A stretch of 64,000 nt of DNA from Weissella confusa (GTDB lineage Bacteria; Bacillota; Bacilli; Lactobacillales; Lactobacillaceae): assembly GCA_041871065.1 (NCBI GenBank), contig CP168942.1, forward strand, positions 1,458,501-1,522,500, written 5' to 3'. Both the position numbers and the translations under genes were made by a program. Positions 50,298 to 60,225 of this stretch are shown here, piece by piece (within the stretch, counting starts at the first letter, position 1; every line of letters begins with the position of its first letter). The notes beneath the pieces were generated by a model. The model searched no databases and was not told the DNA's origin. It was given only the letters and a program-made list of their open reading frames with translations.

Positions 50298-53200
50298 CTA
50301 ACCCATATCAACGTTATACCAACCAGTAGCCGTTCCGTTGCTATTGAATCCGGTTGGTATAGCTGCTGTTCTGATACCACCAAAAGCTTTAGCAATCTTT
50401 GTAAGGTTGATAGCTGTTCCGTTTGACGACAAATAAATGTCGGAACCTGCATAAACAAAATAAGCAGAAGGACCACCGAAAGTTGGATAACTTCCTCCGT
50501 TTAAATTCGATGCCCTTACAAGCAATCTGTCGTCTGTCCCTTGAATTTTAATACCCCCTCTCATTTCTAATGGCTGGTTGAACAACACGTTATCTTGGAA
50601 ATTAAACCCTTCAATCGTTCCGGGTAGATTAGACGGAACCGAACCAACTCTGTACCAACTTAACTTGGTATCATATGGGTTTCCTGCGTAATTCTGCGCC
50701 CCCCAAGCCATGAAATCACCAGTTGATTCAAGTCCGAAATAAAGTCCTTTCTTAGAATTATCCTGATATAGGTCATTAACACCAATTCGACCAATCGAAC
50801 GGTTTGACTTATCAAACTTCATTCCGTCTTTGTCAAAAACAGTGGTTGCCAAACCTGCGCTAACGGTCATGCCTTCAGAGTCAATTGAAGTCGATCCATA
50901 ACGTCCATCCCAATAGGTTCGTATAAAGTTCGCAACGTTACCTGAAAGTTTATTAACGTCAAGGTTAAGAATGTTAGCATCCGTAATCGAAGCCTTGGCT
51001 ATCTGTGCGCCGCCGATTGACGCGTCCTTGATGACAGCGCCATTCAGCCAGTTGTTTCCTAAGAACGTCGTGTCCGCTGATACCGTTAATTTCTTGGCGG
51101 CAATTGTCATTCCTGAAGGGTCGCCGTTAATTCCGTTAATTAAATTACCAGCATTATCTTTTATACCGATTGCCCAATTATCTTGGAACAATTGCAAAAC
51201 TGTTTGATTACTAGACTTCGAACCGGGCATGTATCCATAATCTTTTGAACCACTGTACATAGACAGATGGCGGAATGAAACCTTACCACCATTCCAACCC
51301 ATACCAAATGAAACGTACGCTGCATTCGCGGGTGTCTTAACCGTGAATGAATATTGTGGCCAAGCTCCGCCTATCGAGCCACCAAAGTAATTAGTTGCAT
51401 CCGAACTGATCAATACATGGTCGCTGGTGTAATAACGAATATATCTTGCAAACGATACTTGCGATGAAGTTGCCCAACCGTCACCTTCTACCAGTTCAAA
51501 TGAACCACTATACGTTGAGTTAGGCATCGTAGGTATTGGATCAGAGTATAACCAAGATGATGAATTCCCACCATAATCGTGAATTAAACTCATAGTTCCA
51601 TCTGGGTTTGGCCCATTAACACTGACATTGTTTGATTTTCCAGCCCCAACCTTAACCGTAGCGCCCCAAGGGGTATCTACGTGCCAGCCCGGTAATGTTC
51701 CGTTAACGACCTCGAACTGTGAATTATTCAACAAATTTAATGATGAAATCTGAGCTAACAGCGCATTACTTATTTGAAGCAACGATGATTGGTATCCGTC
51801 TGTGACTGATGTTATTCGCTGACTAATCAAATCCGTCATTTGCTGTCTAACAGAATTGTCACCGGTTTTTCTGTTATCAATCTCATCATTAATTTGATCT
51901 GCTAATTGTGTTCGAACTGATTGAATGGCATTATCAGTGTCTTCAGGCGCTGTGTGCCAATCAGATACCACATTTCCTCGTTCAAGCTGGATATTATCAA
52001 TAACTTTCCAGCCACCTGCAGCCGAATTTTTTATGAAACCAAATCGTAGCTTTGTAATCGTTTTGTCGACTGTCAAAGTGAACGTTTTTGTGTACCGTTG
52101 CCAAACTTGTTGGCCTCCAGTTGTAACGTGGTTGGCGTGCTCCATCATCACACCATACACGGGTTGTCCATCATCTCCATACGCGTAATCAGAAGCTTGT
52201 CCCATCGCAGCAGTAGCCGTGGCGTAGTAATAACTCATCGTCCATTTTTCGCCGGCTTTAATGGTTACCGGCTTTGGAAGCGTAAAGTAGCTGATTATGT
52301 CTGCACCTGAAGCGGATGTACCATCATAAACACGTCCCATGTAATCACCGAACGGCTGCGGATAAGTTGCGGTCTGCGTAATTGGTGTAAGGCCGTGTCC
52401 GTTACCCGTCTCGAAGCCACCATCAACGATATAATTTTGCGTCCCAAGCTGGAAGTTTGCAACGGTAGTTTGAACGCCCTGGGCGGTGGTCAACGCGGTT
52501 GTTGCCGCATTACTTGCCTGAATAGCTATTGTCTGTCCGTTATTAGCCAAGTTCCACGTCGCGCTCAGTCCCTTACTAGGATCGTTAACAACTCCTGTGA
52601 TGCCGTCAACGTCTAACTCCAGTGACGATACTCGTGCGTTGTTATTATAATTTCCAGGGACATAATCGCCCACTTTATTTGCAAATACTAGCATTGGTTG
52701 AGCATAGTAGTTAGTGCCTGAATTTCCATTCATATAAATGTTGAACGAGATGTACGCTGTATTGGCTGGTGTCGTCACATTCGCTACCAATCGTTGCCAA
52801 GTAAGCCACCTTCCGGAATCAAAGTTTGAACGTCCGATATAGTGTTTGTTCGAATCGTAATACTTCAGATAGATAGCACCAGTTACCATACCATTAAAGT
52901 CGCTCGAACTGTATTGCCAGATAGATGCTGTAATGGGCGTTTGAGGACCAACCGGAATTAAACTAGTATGGATAGCATTAGTTGATGTCGAATTAACTTG
53001 CTTTCGCAAAACTGAGCTTCCGTTATACTTACCTCCTGCAATCATCCAGCTGGTGCTTGGTTCATTACCATCAGTGAATGAAGTTGTACTTTCAATTGAC
53101 CCACCATCAAACCAGCCTTGTAAATCAGGGCTAAACTCAGTATTAAACAACTGATTGACCTGCCCCATTGCATTAACTTGTGTCTGCAATTGCGTAGCTG

Positions 53201-55016
53201 CCAGTTGAATAGCACTCGCCGTCTGGTTGAACGTCGTGTTCTTCACGTACGCGGATGCAACCTGTGAGCCAAAATTAGAAATTGCAAGGCTAGTAATAGC
53301 CGTTGCGTTTTGCGAGGCCGTTGCAACGGCTTCATTTCGGGCTACCGTCGCATAACTACTTGCAGTCACGTCAGCTGATGTAATTGCAGTAGCAAGCTTG
53401 CCGTTCAACGAGTCAGAAGTTGACGTAATCTTGACGCCAACGTTCGAGCTCAATGCATTCACTGCAGCAGCGGCACCGGACATAGCGGCTGTGTACGCAC
53501 TATTAGCCGCAGATGAACCCTTAGCCGCTGCACTGTTCGCCATGCTTGACGCGTTAGACGCCAAGATTGAGCGTGCAGTTGAAGCGCTAGCCAATGCAGC
53601 TGCAGCGCTTGCAGATATTGAATTAGCAATTGAAGCTTGCATCAAATTCAATGAATCGGCATGTGATGTTGCTTCGTTTACTGCACTATCGACAGCATGG
53701 TCAATCCTCTCGTTTGTTTGGGTATCTACGCTGTCCACCCACTTGCCATTGACCCATACTTTAACGCCCGAATTTTCACCATCATTCCAGAACCACGTAT
53801 CACCTTCTTGTGGATGTTCCGGCGCATCACGCCCATAATGATTTTTGCTTTTTCCGTTTGCACTGACAATAGCTTGATTGGCTTGCTCCTTGACCTCCGT
53901 CACTTTATCTTGCAAGTCGTTCAACGCGTTCTTGTTACTATCTGCCCAGCTTACCTTAGCTGTTCCAATTGATAGCTTGGTAACACGTTCTGCCACCGGA
54001 TCATAGTGCAGTTCGTTAACAATTGCTGTTACGTTAACACCAAATTCAGGCACATAAACTGTCACGGTATCAGTAAGGCCGATTGTTTCTAACTTTGCGA
54101 ACTTGTCGGCATAATCTGCACTATCTTGTAGGCTTTCTACTTCAACCTCAACCGTGACTTCTGGCAAATCTTTTCCAGTATTAGCCGACTTAACAAACCA
54201 GTCCGCAGCAAACGCATTAATCCTCGCCTTGATTTGGTCGTCAGTGTCGCCTTCGTCAACTTTAACGTCTTGTGATACATCAACCATCTTCGAATAAACG
54301 AGTGGATAGTTACCCATTCGTGAACTTTGAACTGTTGCGCCCTCGATTGTTCGTGAAACATCAGTTGAGTTAACGGTTACCGTCGGAACGATTTCAGTCG
54401 TCAAGTTGGACACATCAACCGTGTACTTCAATCCGGCAATATTTTTACCCAAACGGAACGTCGCAACATTGTCACGTCCGCGTCGATTGAACATCGCAAC
54501 ACGACGATTTTCACGCTTTAATTCACCGCCCCAAATTTGCAAGAATGAACCTTGAGTTCCAGCTATTGCCTCCATCGGGTTAACGTATCGAAGTTGAGAC
54601 TCGCTTGTGTGTGTGATGTCTGAGTAGAAAGTGAAAATGTGCGGATGCAACGTTGATTTTTGAATGGCTGTCATTGCTGCCTGACCATCGCCTAACATGT
54701 GAATTGTCTTCGATAGATTATTCGTTAAATCATATGTGATTGAATCAGCTTCAATCATCACCGCATAGCCAGTGATATCCAACGCTACCGAAACAATGCG
54801 AAACGCGTGATTATCGTCCAATGGTGACGGCTTAGCAAGGATAATATTACCTTCACTGATATCGGCGTAATGTTGACCGTTCACTGGATAATATGCCGTT
54901 AAGTTAAGCAATCCGTTTCGCTGTTCATGAATATCGACGTCGTACAAGTCCCCCAGTTGACCCAAGCCGTTATTCAAAAAATCAATTTCATCACTTGAAT
55001 ATAGAATCGGTGTCAT
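50298..55016 (-). CDS. Tail-associated (Tal) tip protein with lectin-like modules
   Basis: A 1572-residue protein. Residues 1-380 are a Tal/prophage-tail N-terminus (LNNGLGQLGDLYDVDIHEQRNG; SNLTTEIVPTVTV). A short WxWNDG-type region and a long Ala/Ser-rich coiled segment follow. Three beta-sandwich modules begin LFNTEFSPDLQGW, NYIVDGGFETGNG and LLNNSQFEVVNGTLPGW, each resembling carbohydrate-binding modules. The C-terminus looks like a receptor-binding head. It forms the tail tip and binds cell surface sugars. ATG 55016 follows GGAGGACGCT. Confidence 0.87.
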   Translation of the reverse strand: MTPILYSSDEIDFLNNGLGQLGDLYDVDIHEQRNGLLNLTAYYPVNGQHYADISEGNIILAKPSPLDDNHAFRIVSVALDITGYAVMIEADSITYDLTNNLSKTIHMLGDGQAAMTAIQKSTLHPHIFTFYSDITHTSESQLRYVNPMEAIAGTQGSFLQIWGGELKRENRRVAMFNRRGRDNVATFRLGKNIAGLKYTVDVSNLTTEIVPTVTVNSTDVSRTIEGATVQSSRMGNYPLVYSKMVDVSQDVKVDEGDTDDQIKARINAFAADWFVKSANTGKDLPEVTVEVEVESLQDSADYADKFAKLETIGLTDTVTVYVPEFGVNVTAIVNELHYDPVAERVTKLSIGTAKVSWADSNKNALNDLQDKVTEVKEQANQAIVSANGKSKNHYGRDAPEHPQEGDTWFWNDGENSGVKVWVNGKWVDSVDTQTNERIDHAVDSAVNEATSHADSLNLMQASIANSISASAAAALASASTARSILASNASSMANSAAAKGSSAANSAYTAAMSGAAAAVNALSSNVGVKITSTSDSLNGKLATAITSADVTASSYATVARNEAVATASQNATAITSLAISNFGSQVASAYVKNTTFNQTASAIQLAATQLQTQVNAMGQVNQLFNTEFSPDLQGWFDGGSIESTTSFTDGNEPSTSWMIAGGKYNGSSVLRKQVNSTSTNAIHTSLIPVGPQTPITASIWQYSSSDFNGMVTGAIYLKYYDSNKHYIGRSNFDSGRWLTWQRLVANVTTPANTAYISFNIYMNGNSGTNYYAQPMLVFANKVGDYVPGNYNNNARVSSLELDVDGITGVVNDPSKGLSATWNLANNGQTIAIQASNAATTALTTAQGVQTTVANFQLGTQNYIVDGGFETGNGHGLTPITQTATYPQPFGDYMGRVYDGTSASGADIISYFTLPKPVTIKAGEKWTMSYYYATATAAMGQASDYAYGDDGQPVYGVMMEHANHVTTGGQQVWQRYTKTFTLTVDKTITKLRFGFIKNSAAGGWKVIDNIQLERGNVVSDWHTAPEDTDNAIQSVRTQLADQINDEIDNRKTGDNSVRQQMTDLISQRITSVTDGYQSSLLQISNALLAQISSLNLLNNSQFEVVNGTLPGWHVDTPWGATVKVGAGKSNNVSVNGPNPDGTMSLIHDYGGNSSSWLYSDPIPTMPNSTYSGSFELVEGDGWATSSQVSFARYIRYYTSDHVLISSDATNYFGGSIGGAWPQYSFTVKTPANAAYVSFGMGWNGGKVSFRHLSMYSGSKDYGYMPGSKSSNQTVLQLFQDNWAIGIKDNAGNLINGINGDPSGMTIAAKKLTVSADTTFLGNNWLNGAVIKDASIGGAQIAKASITDANILNLDVNKLSGNVANFIRTYWDGRYGSTSIDSEGMTVSAGLATTVFDKDGMKFDKSNRSIGRIGVNDLYQDNSKKGLYFGLESTGDFMAWGAQNYAGNPYDTKLSWYRVGSVPSNLPGTIEGFNFQDNVLFNQPLEMRGGIKIQGTDDRLLVRASNLNGGSYPTFGGPSAYFVYAGSDIYLSSNGTAINLTKIAKAFGGIRTAAIPTGFNSNGTATGWYNVDMG

Positions 55017-55738
55017 AGCGTCCTCCATCTCATCTCAATAGTTGCTGTACCTGCACTCAACTTCACCGTATTAGGCCCTGGTTTCAACATTGGGAATGGC
55101 CCAATTGCCATTTTCGCGTTTTCGTTGACCATTACACCACTGTCTACACGCCACACGTTCTGCATAGCGCTGTCTAGCTCGATTGAGCCACTTACACCAG
55201 TGAACTTATAAACTGTGCCGTTAATCGTCAGATTGATAGCACCGCTACCGGTAATCTTGATGTATGGCTTAGCGGGTGAAAGCGTCGGGTTGGTCAATGT
55301 TGTCTGCGTTGTTCCAATCGTGCCAGTTGGTGCAGGATAGACGTACTTATATGGCGCCGCACTCAACGTCACAGCTACTTCACGATATGTTGAGTTGATA
55401 CCTTTACGTGTCACCTCAGCTTCACCAGTGCGAACGACCTGATACGTGTAGTTCTCATCTGAATACAATCGCAAATCAACATACTTGCCAGTATCTAGCG
55501 CTGCCAAGAATTTTACGATATGTTGTCCGACACTTGGACTCGGCTTAAATCCCACCGTGAACTTAATTGTGCGGTTTTCATAAGCGTTATCGTCAAACAA
55601 AATAGCCCGATCAATACCGACCGGACTAGTGTTCAATGTGTGTTTGCGTTCAGGAATAGTGATTTCTGGGAAGCTGGTAATAACCGCTTGGATGTCCTCA
55701 CTATTCAACTGTCCAATTGTAAAACTTCCCTTGTTCAT
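55013..55738 (-). CDS. Distal tail protein (Dit)
   Basis: A 241-residue siphovirus distal tail hub. N-terminal SFTIGQLNSEDIQAVITSFPEITIPERK and ENRTIKFTVGFKPS belong to the Dit/sipho-tail family; the C-terminal beta domain ends LKPGPNTVKLSAGTATIEMRWR, a typical closing. It overlaps the Tal gene start by 4 bp. Confidence 0.88.
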   Translation of the reverse strand: MNKGSFTIGQLNSEDIQAVITSFPEITIPERKHTLNTSPVGIDRAILFDDNAYENRTIKFTVGFKPSPSVGQHIVKFLAALDTGKYVDLRLYSDENYTYQVVRTGEAEVTRKGINSTYREVAVTLSAAPYKYVYPAPTGTIGTTQTTLTNPTLSPAKPYIKITGSGAINLTINGTVYKFTGVSGSIELDSAMQNVWRVDSGVMVNENAKMAIGPFPMLKPGPNTVKLSAGTATIEMRWRTL

Positions 55739-55739
55739 C

Positions 55740-58304
55740 TTATGCTCCTGTTACACGGGCCTTTGCAGCTTGTGAACGTGTAATACCGTCCATTACTGCA
55801 TCCCTAATCTTATTAATTGTTGCTGGTGTTGTGTCTGCGTTAACTTGGATGACAATTTGAGTACCACCCATCTCACCACCAAGCGCATCAACAATACCTT
55901 TACCAATACCACCAAGTGTTTTGTCGTTCAAAGGCAATGCTGCTTCAGGGCCAGCTTCACCAACACCGTTATAGCCACCATTGGCAGCGAACAAAGTTGG
56001 CTTAGTAAAAATACCACCCTTGGCATACCAGTTAACGCCAATTTTTGGAATTTGTCCTTTCAATGGGTTAAATGATCCGGACAAACTAAAGTGTGGTAGT
56101 GGAATGTGTGGGAATGAGATTGAAGGGAACTTCAAACTGAAGTTAAACAGCCCCTTGATCCTACTAATAATGTCCCTAACCACATTCAACGCACCATTCA
56201 GAACGTTAGAAGCTGCATTACGAACGCCATTAAAAGCCCCCGACGCAATACCGCCAAGACTATTCAGAACGTTTGATATAGTGCTTCTAATGCCATTAAC
56301 AATATGGCTGATCGCAGAACGAATGCCATTCCAAACTGAACTAGTCGTTGATGAAATACCGTTCCATACACTAGAAATATTTGAACGAATACCATTAATG
56401 ATATTTCTAATCGTTGATGAGATGGCGTTAAATACGTTCGATATCGTTGAACTAATTGCATTAGCGACGCCGGACACAGTTGAACTAATTGCGTTCCAGA
56501 CAGTAGAAAATACATTTTGAATGCCTGCCCACAACCCAGAAAAGAACGACCCAATCGCTGTAAACACAGTCGTAATCGTATTTTGAATTTCAAAAATTGC
56601 ATAATTAATGGCAACCTTGATTTTTGCCCAAACTGTATCCAGCCACTCAACAATCGCGCCCCAATTCTGGATGGCAATCACAATCGCCGAAATAGCTGCA
56701 ATAACACCAGCGATAATACCGACAATTGGCAGCAATACACCGGCACCAAACGCACCGACAACTGTTGCGATTGTAGTAATTACTGGCATCAAAATAGCTA
56801 GCACCGCTAACACAGCCCCGATAACACCAATAATCGCTTGAATAGGCCCTGGCGCATTAGCAATTGACGTTACTAGTTGTGAAATAAAATCAATTACTGG
56901 TGCTAACTGAGAAACCAAGTTCGCAAGTGCATCTTTCAATTGATTGATTGACGCTTGCATTTTTTCACCAGGTGTTTTTTTGGCCATTTTATCAGCAGCA
57001 CCGTTCACCTTTTCGGTTCCGGTTGCGGCTTCAAGCAATGCGGCCGAAGCACCTTGACCCAAATCTTCGAATTGTGTTCCCAAACCTTGAACAGCTGCTT
57101 TAGCTTGGTCGGCCGGCATTCCCTTCAAGTCTTTACCAACGGCAGCCATGACTTCAGCTGATGTCGCTTGTCCGTCCTTAAACTTTTGGAAAACGTCCTG
57201 CGTAGCTTGCCCAAACTGTTTCATTGGTTCGTCAAGCTGTCCTGACGTCAAACGAAGTTGGAATTCCTTAACCGCATCAGCGACCTTGTCAGTGTTAAAG
57301 GCTCCGTTTTGCATACCTGCGTTCAACACATTAAGCATGTTTCCAGCGCTCATCCCAGCGTCTTGGAATGTTGGTGCATACTCATTGACCGTGTCCAAGA
57401 AGTCATCATTCTTGTTCAGTCCGTCTTGCAGACCTTTAGCCACAACATCAGTGGCCTCTTGACCACTAATTTCAAATCCCTTCATTGCTTGTGAAGCAGC
57501 GTTGGTGGCGTCCTTAATGTCAACACCACCGTGCTTTGCAATAGCTACTAACTGGTTAGTTAGATTCGTCAAGTCTTGACCGTTTAAGTCTTGAAATGAG
57601 TTCTTGACCGTCATGACAGCTTCACTAGCTTCGTTTACATCTTCAACTAATCCGCTGTTAAACACGCCGTGAACTGATTGAGTTGCCTGGTCAGCTTGCG
57701 ACTTGGTCAATCCCATTGAATTCTGCATCAAGCTTTGTGCGTTGGCAAAATCCATACCAGTATTAAGGATGTCGCCACCAATTTCAGCCGCCTTATCACC
57801 AACTTGGCCCAAGGCATCTGCTAAGCCCATATTTTTGATGTTTTCAGCAGTATCATTAAGCTCATCCATACCTGATTTAGCTTGCTTGAAACCAGCTTCT
57901 GCTTGTGCGGCAGCATCACCGCTACCTTCAAGATAGTTCGTAGTGTCTTGCAAACCATTCTTCAAGCGACCCAATTGTGCTTCAGTAGCTTGTACTTCAC
58001 GTTGAAAACCACGATATTGTTCTTCACCAATATCACCAGCTTTGAATTGTGCCTCCACTTGTGATTGTGCCGACTTCAATTGATCAAGCTTTTGAGACGT
58101 AGTTTGAACTGCATTGCTCAATAGCTTTTGTTTTTGTGCAACTAATTCAACATTACCAGGGTCTAGCTTCAACAACTTATTTACGTCACGCAATTCTGCG
58201 CTTGTCTTACTGGTTTGTGAGTTGACGTCCTTTAAACTCGACTGCAATCCGGTAGTATTACCGTCAATGTCAATCGTGATACCTTTAATTCGACTTCCCG
58301 CCAT
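55740..58304 (-). CDS. Tail tape measure protein
   Basis: An 854-residue protein. The N-terminal coiled coil (DVNSQTSKTSAELRDVNKLL..., KQKLLSNAVQTTSQKLDQL) is followed by a helical domain and hydrophobic stretches (IQAIIGVIGAVLAVLAILMPVIT). The central part holds about ten degenerate 11-residue repeats of the type SSTISNVFNAI / IRSNISSVWNGI. The C-terminal end has FSGSFNPLKGQIPKI. It sets tail length, which fits the repeats. Preceded by chaperone genes. Confidence 0.93.
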   Translation of the reverse strand: MAGSRIKGITIDIDGNTTGLQSSLKDVNSQTSKTSAELRDVNKLLKLDPGNVELVAQKQKLLSNAVQTTSQKLDQLKSAQSQVEAQFKAGDIGEEQYRGFQREVQATEAQLGRLKNGLQDTTNYLEGSGDAAAQAEAGFKQAKSGMDELNDTAENIKNMGLADALGQVGDKAAEIGGDILNTGMDFANAQSLMQNSMGLTKSQADQATQSVHGVFNSGLVEDVNEASEAVMTVKNSFQDLNGQDLTNLTNQLVAIAKHGGVDIKDATNAASQAMKGFEISGQEATDVVAKGLQDGLNKNDDFLDTVNEYAPTFQDAGMSAGNMLNVLNAGMQNGAFNTDKVADAVKEFQLRLTSGQLDEPMKQFGQATQDVFQKFKDGQATSAEVMAAVGKDLKGMPADQAKAAVQGLGTQFEDLGQGASAALLEAATGTEKVNGAADKMAKKTPGEKMQASINQLKDALANLVSQLAPVIDFISQLVTSIANAPGPIQAIIGVIGAVLAVLAILMPVITTIATVVGAFGAGVLLPIVGIIAGVIAAISAIVIAIQNWGAIVEWLDTVWAKIKVAINYAIFEIQNTITTVFTAIGSFFSGLWAGIQNVFSTVWNAISSTVSGVANAISSTISNVFNAISSTIRNIINGIRSNISSVWNGISSTTSSVWNGIRSAISHIVNGIRSTISNVLNSLGGIASGAFNGVRNAASNVLNGALNVVRDIISRIKGLFNFSLKFPSISFPHIPLPHFSLSGSFNPLKGQIPKIGVNWYAKGGIFTKPTLFAANGGYNGVGEAGPEAALPLNDKTLGGIGKGIVDALGGEMGGTQIVIQVNADTTPATINKIRDAVMDGITRSQAAKARVTGA

Positions 58305-58317
58305 CTATATCTCCTTT

Positions 58318-58551
58318 CTAGAACGTATCGAAATCAGCTTGGTTCGCCTTTTTGACAGGTGATTCATTAGACTTAGCGCGTTCATTAGCTTTTGTTTCAG
58401 AGTTTGCGTATTCAACGATGTAGTCCATTACCTGACCTAAGTCCATCATGCGTAACTCTTCCCAGGACAAGCCCGATTTTTTAGCAATGTATAAGTAGCT
58501 TTCATCATCAAATACATCGTCGGTTTCGTACTCGTCCTTTAGGCTTTTTTT
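58318..58551 (-). CDS. Tail assembly chaperone extension (gpT), made by -1 frameshifting
   Basis: From the slippery site at 58,545-58,551 the -1 frame stays open for 77 codons (SLKDEYETDDVFDDESYLYIA..., KANQADFDTF) to TAG 58,318-58,320. It has no start codon with an RBS, so it should exist only as the gpGT fusion with the upstream gene. Located directly before the tape measure gene, whose RBS lies in AAAGGAGATATAG. Confidence 0.85.
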   Translation of the reverse strand, partial: KKSLKDEYETDDVFDDESYLYIAKKSGLSWEELRMMDLGQVMDYIVEYANSETKANERAKSNESPVKKANQADFDTF

Positions 58552-58892
58552 GTCGAAATTGAGGTCATAGCAATCTCGACAATATCTTCCAAAATGTCGA
58601 AAATTGGGAAGACTTCAAATCCTTCAAACCACTTGTCATATGGCGCAATGTTAACATCTGCATTCTTGGCGTAAATGTAGGCCATATCTTGTACTAATGT
58701 GATGTCCTTGTTGAACAAAACGCCAGCCTTTTCTGCGTCCGTTTCAGCACTAGCCGCCTGTTGAGCCAGCTCCAAGAACTTTCCAAAATCATCAAAGAAA
58801 TCACGTCCAAATTCATTGCGATAAAAGATTGGTGTAGCACCGGATGAAACTAACGTTATTTCCTTATTTCCAATAGTGATTGCCTTTTGCAT
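58539..58892 (-). CDS. Tail assembly chaperone (gpG)
   Basis: A 117-residue protein, MQKAITIGNKEITLVSSGATP, ending MTSISTKKA. Near its 3' end the sequence ACA-AAA-AAA-GCC-TAA contains the heptamer A-AAA-AAA in the right frame for -1 slippage. This is the abundant short chaperone; the fusion (gpGT) is the minor form. Position between the tail tube and tape measure agrees. Confidence 0.9.
   Translation of the reverse strand: MQKAITIGNKEITLVSSGATPIFYRNEFGRDFFDDFGKFLELAQQAASAETDAEKAGVLFNKDITLVQDMAYIYAKNADVNIAPYDKWFEGFEVFPIFDILEDIVEIAMTSISTKKA
58545..58551 (-). promoter_or_regulatory. Programmed -1 frameshift slippery site
   Basis: Seven A residues on the minus strand form the heptamer A-AAA-AAA, read as ACA-AAA-AAA in the gpG frame, just upstream of GCC-TAA. 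The -1 frame downstream stays open to the tape measure gene. Confidence 0.88.
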
Positions 58893-58946
58893 GTCATTGC
58901 TCCATTTCTATTTTCGATATGTATGCCGGGTTTCCCCGGCCAGTCA

Positions 58947-59528
58947 TTAAACCGTTGGTGCGCTTGCGCCAGGTACGTAAACAGCAGTAAACCAGTCGTC
59001 GTACTTAGCAGAGCCTTGTGCAGCCTTACCCTTAATCTTGTAGTCATAAGGGTCTGCCATTGCTGAAAATTCGAACTCAGCAGTTTGTGCGTCAATCTTG
59101 TCACTCTTGGTTGCTGAACCATCACCAGCGCGTGAGAATGCCACGTTATACAAGACGTGTCGAACGTGCTTCTTATCTCCTGAAAACTCAAAGGCCATTG
59201 CGACCTTTGAACCATGGTTATCAGCATTTTCAACCACTACACCATCGGCGTTCTCAACGTTACCAAACAGCAACGCTTCAATTTCGGGTTGCAAGTAAAG
59301 CATCGTTAGCTTTCCCGTGTACCCTTGGTTGTTTTCTTCCTTGTCGTAAATAATATCGTCAGCATGGACTTCCAAAGCGTCTCCGTTTGGATCCAATGTC
59401 AATTCAGTTGCTCCACGCCAAGGAACAGGTGTTCCGTACGTCAATTTAGTGCCACTGTCTGTAATTTCAAACAAATGCACATTGCGCAAACCGTACTTCA
59501 CCTTGTTGGTATCATTCGATGTTGTCAT
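58947..59528 (-). CDS. Major tail protein (phi13/TP901-like)
   Basis: A 193-residue tail tube subunit. KVKYGLRNVHLFEITDSGTKLTYGTPVPWRGATELTLDPNG and FEFSGDKKHVRHVLYNVAFSRAG are phi13-type tail tube patterns. The C-terminal tail ends YVPGASAPTV. It stacks as rings to build the tail. Follows the tail terminator gene by overlap. Confidence 0.88.
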   Translation of the reverse strand: MTTSNDTNKVKYGLRNVHLFEITDSGTKLTYGTPVPWRGATELTLDPNGDALEVHADDIIYDKEENNQGYTGKLTMLYLQPEIEALLFGNVENADGVVVENADNHGSKVAMAFEFSGDKKHVRHVLYNVAFSRAGDGSATKSDKIDAQTAEFEFSAMADPYDYKIKGKAAQGSAKYDDWFTAVYVPGASAPTV

Positions 59529-59862
59529 CTAAATCTTCTCCAATCAATTGAATTAAGAAAATCGTCTCGTGCATGTCTTCTGACTCGATTGGTTGGTCAG
59601 ACTTTGCATAAACGATTTCTTGTGAACGCAAAAAGGACTTAACAGCTCGTTCAAGTTGTAAGTCCTTTTTGTCTGTGTATAGCTCAATAGTCACGTTAAT
59701 GACTTCTTGATAGTTTTCATCATCTGCAAACGCATCCTCGTTGTCTTCTGCGTAATACACAGCGAACGGTGTACCGGGTGCGTCACCTTCCGGAAATTGA
59801 TAATAGGCAACCGGAATGCCTAGCGCAGTTTTAAGTGCTGCCCCAAACTCATTGAATTGCAT
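59512..59862 (-). CDS. Tail terminator (DUF806-like)
   Basis: A 116-residue protein (MQFNEFGAALKTALGIPVAYYQF..., PFAVYYAEDNEDAFADDENYQEVINVTIELYTDKKDLQLE). It matches the DUF806/minor-tail-terminator pattern that caps the tail. Overlaps the major tail gene by 17 bp. Confidence 0.8.
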   Translation of the reverse strand: MQFNEFGAALKTALGIPVAYYQFPEGDAPGTPFAVYYAEDNEDAFADDENYQEVINVTIELYTDKKDLQLERAVKSFLRSQEIVYAKSDQPIESEDMHETIFLIQLIGEDLDDNIE

Positions 59863-60225
59863 CTAATCCCCCAATGCAGAACGAACACGGTCTTCATACT
59901 CGCTTGCTACCCACTCATCAACGTCAGCAATGTGTGGAAACGCTTTTGTACGCCCACCATTACGCTTGGCGTGACCCTTCTCCAGCAAGTGAGTTAGTTG
60001 ACCGTCAGTTGCGTTGAAGACAACGTAACCCTTACCGTTCTTCTTCGATTTCCAGCCTTTACGATACTTTCCAGTTTGGTCTTTGAACCCCCCAGCCGAC
60101 CGCATCTTGGTCGCCGCTTCTTTAGCGACTTCCTTTTGCGCGTCTTCCAATTTGTTCTCGACTTCATCTGTATATTGTGCCAATGCACGCGCGATTTCAG
60201 CGCCTAAGTCATCAATGCTTGCCAT
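59863..60225 (-). CDS. HK97 gp10-like head-tail connector
   Basis: A 120-residue basic protein. GYVVFNATDGQLTHLLEKGHAKRNGGRTKAFPHI is the gp10-family signature (LLExGH, then PHI). An N-terminal helix is Lys/Glu rich. It joins the head completion ring to the tail terminator. Confidence 0.85.
   Translation of the reverse strand: MASIDDLGAEIARALAQYTDEVENKLEDAQKEVAKEAATKMRSAGGFKDQTGKYRKGWKSKKNGKGYVVFNATDGQLTHLLEKGHAKRNGGRTKAFPHIADVDEWVASEYEDRVRSALGD

Noticed and set aside
55981-56520. 179-codon plus-strand frame
   Set aside because: It lies entirely opposite the tape measure gene repeats and has no RBS.
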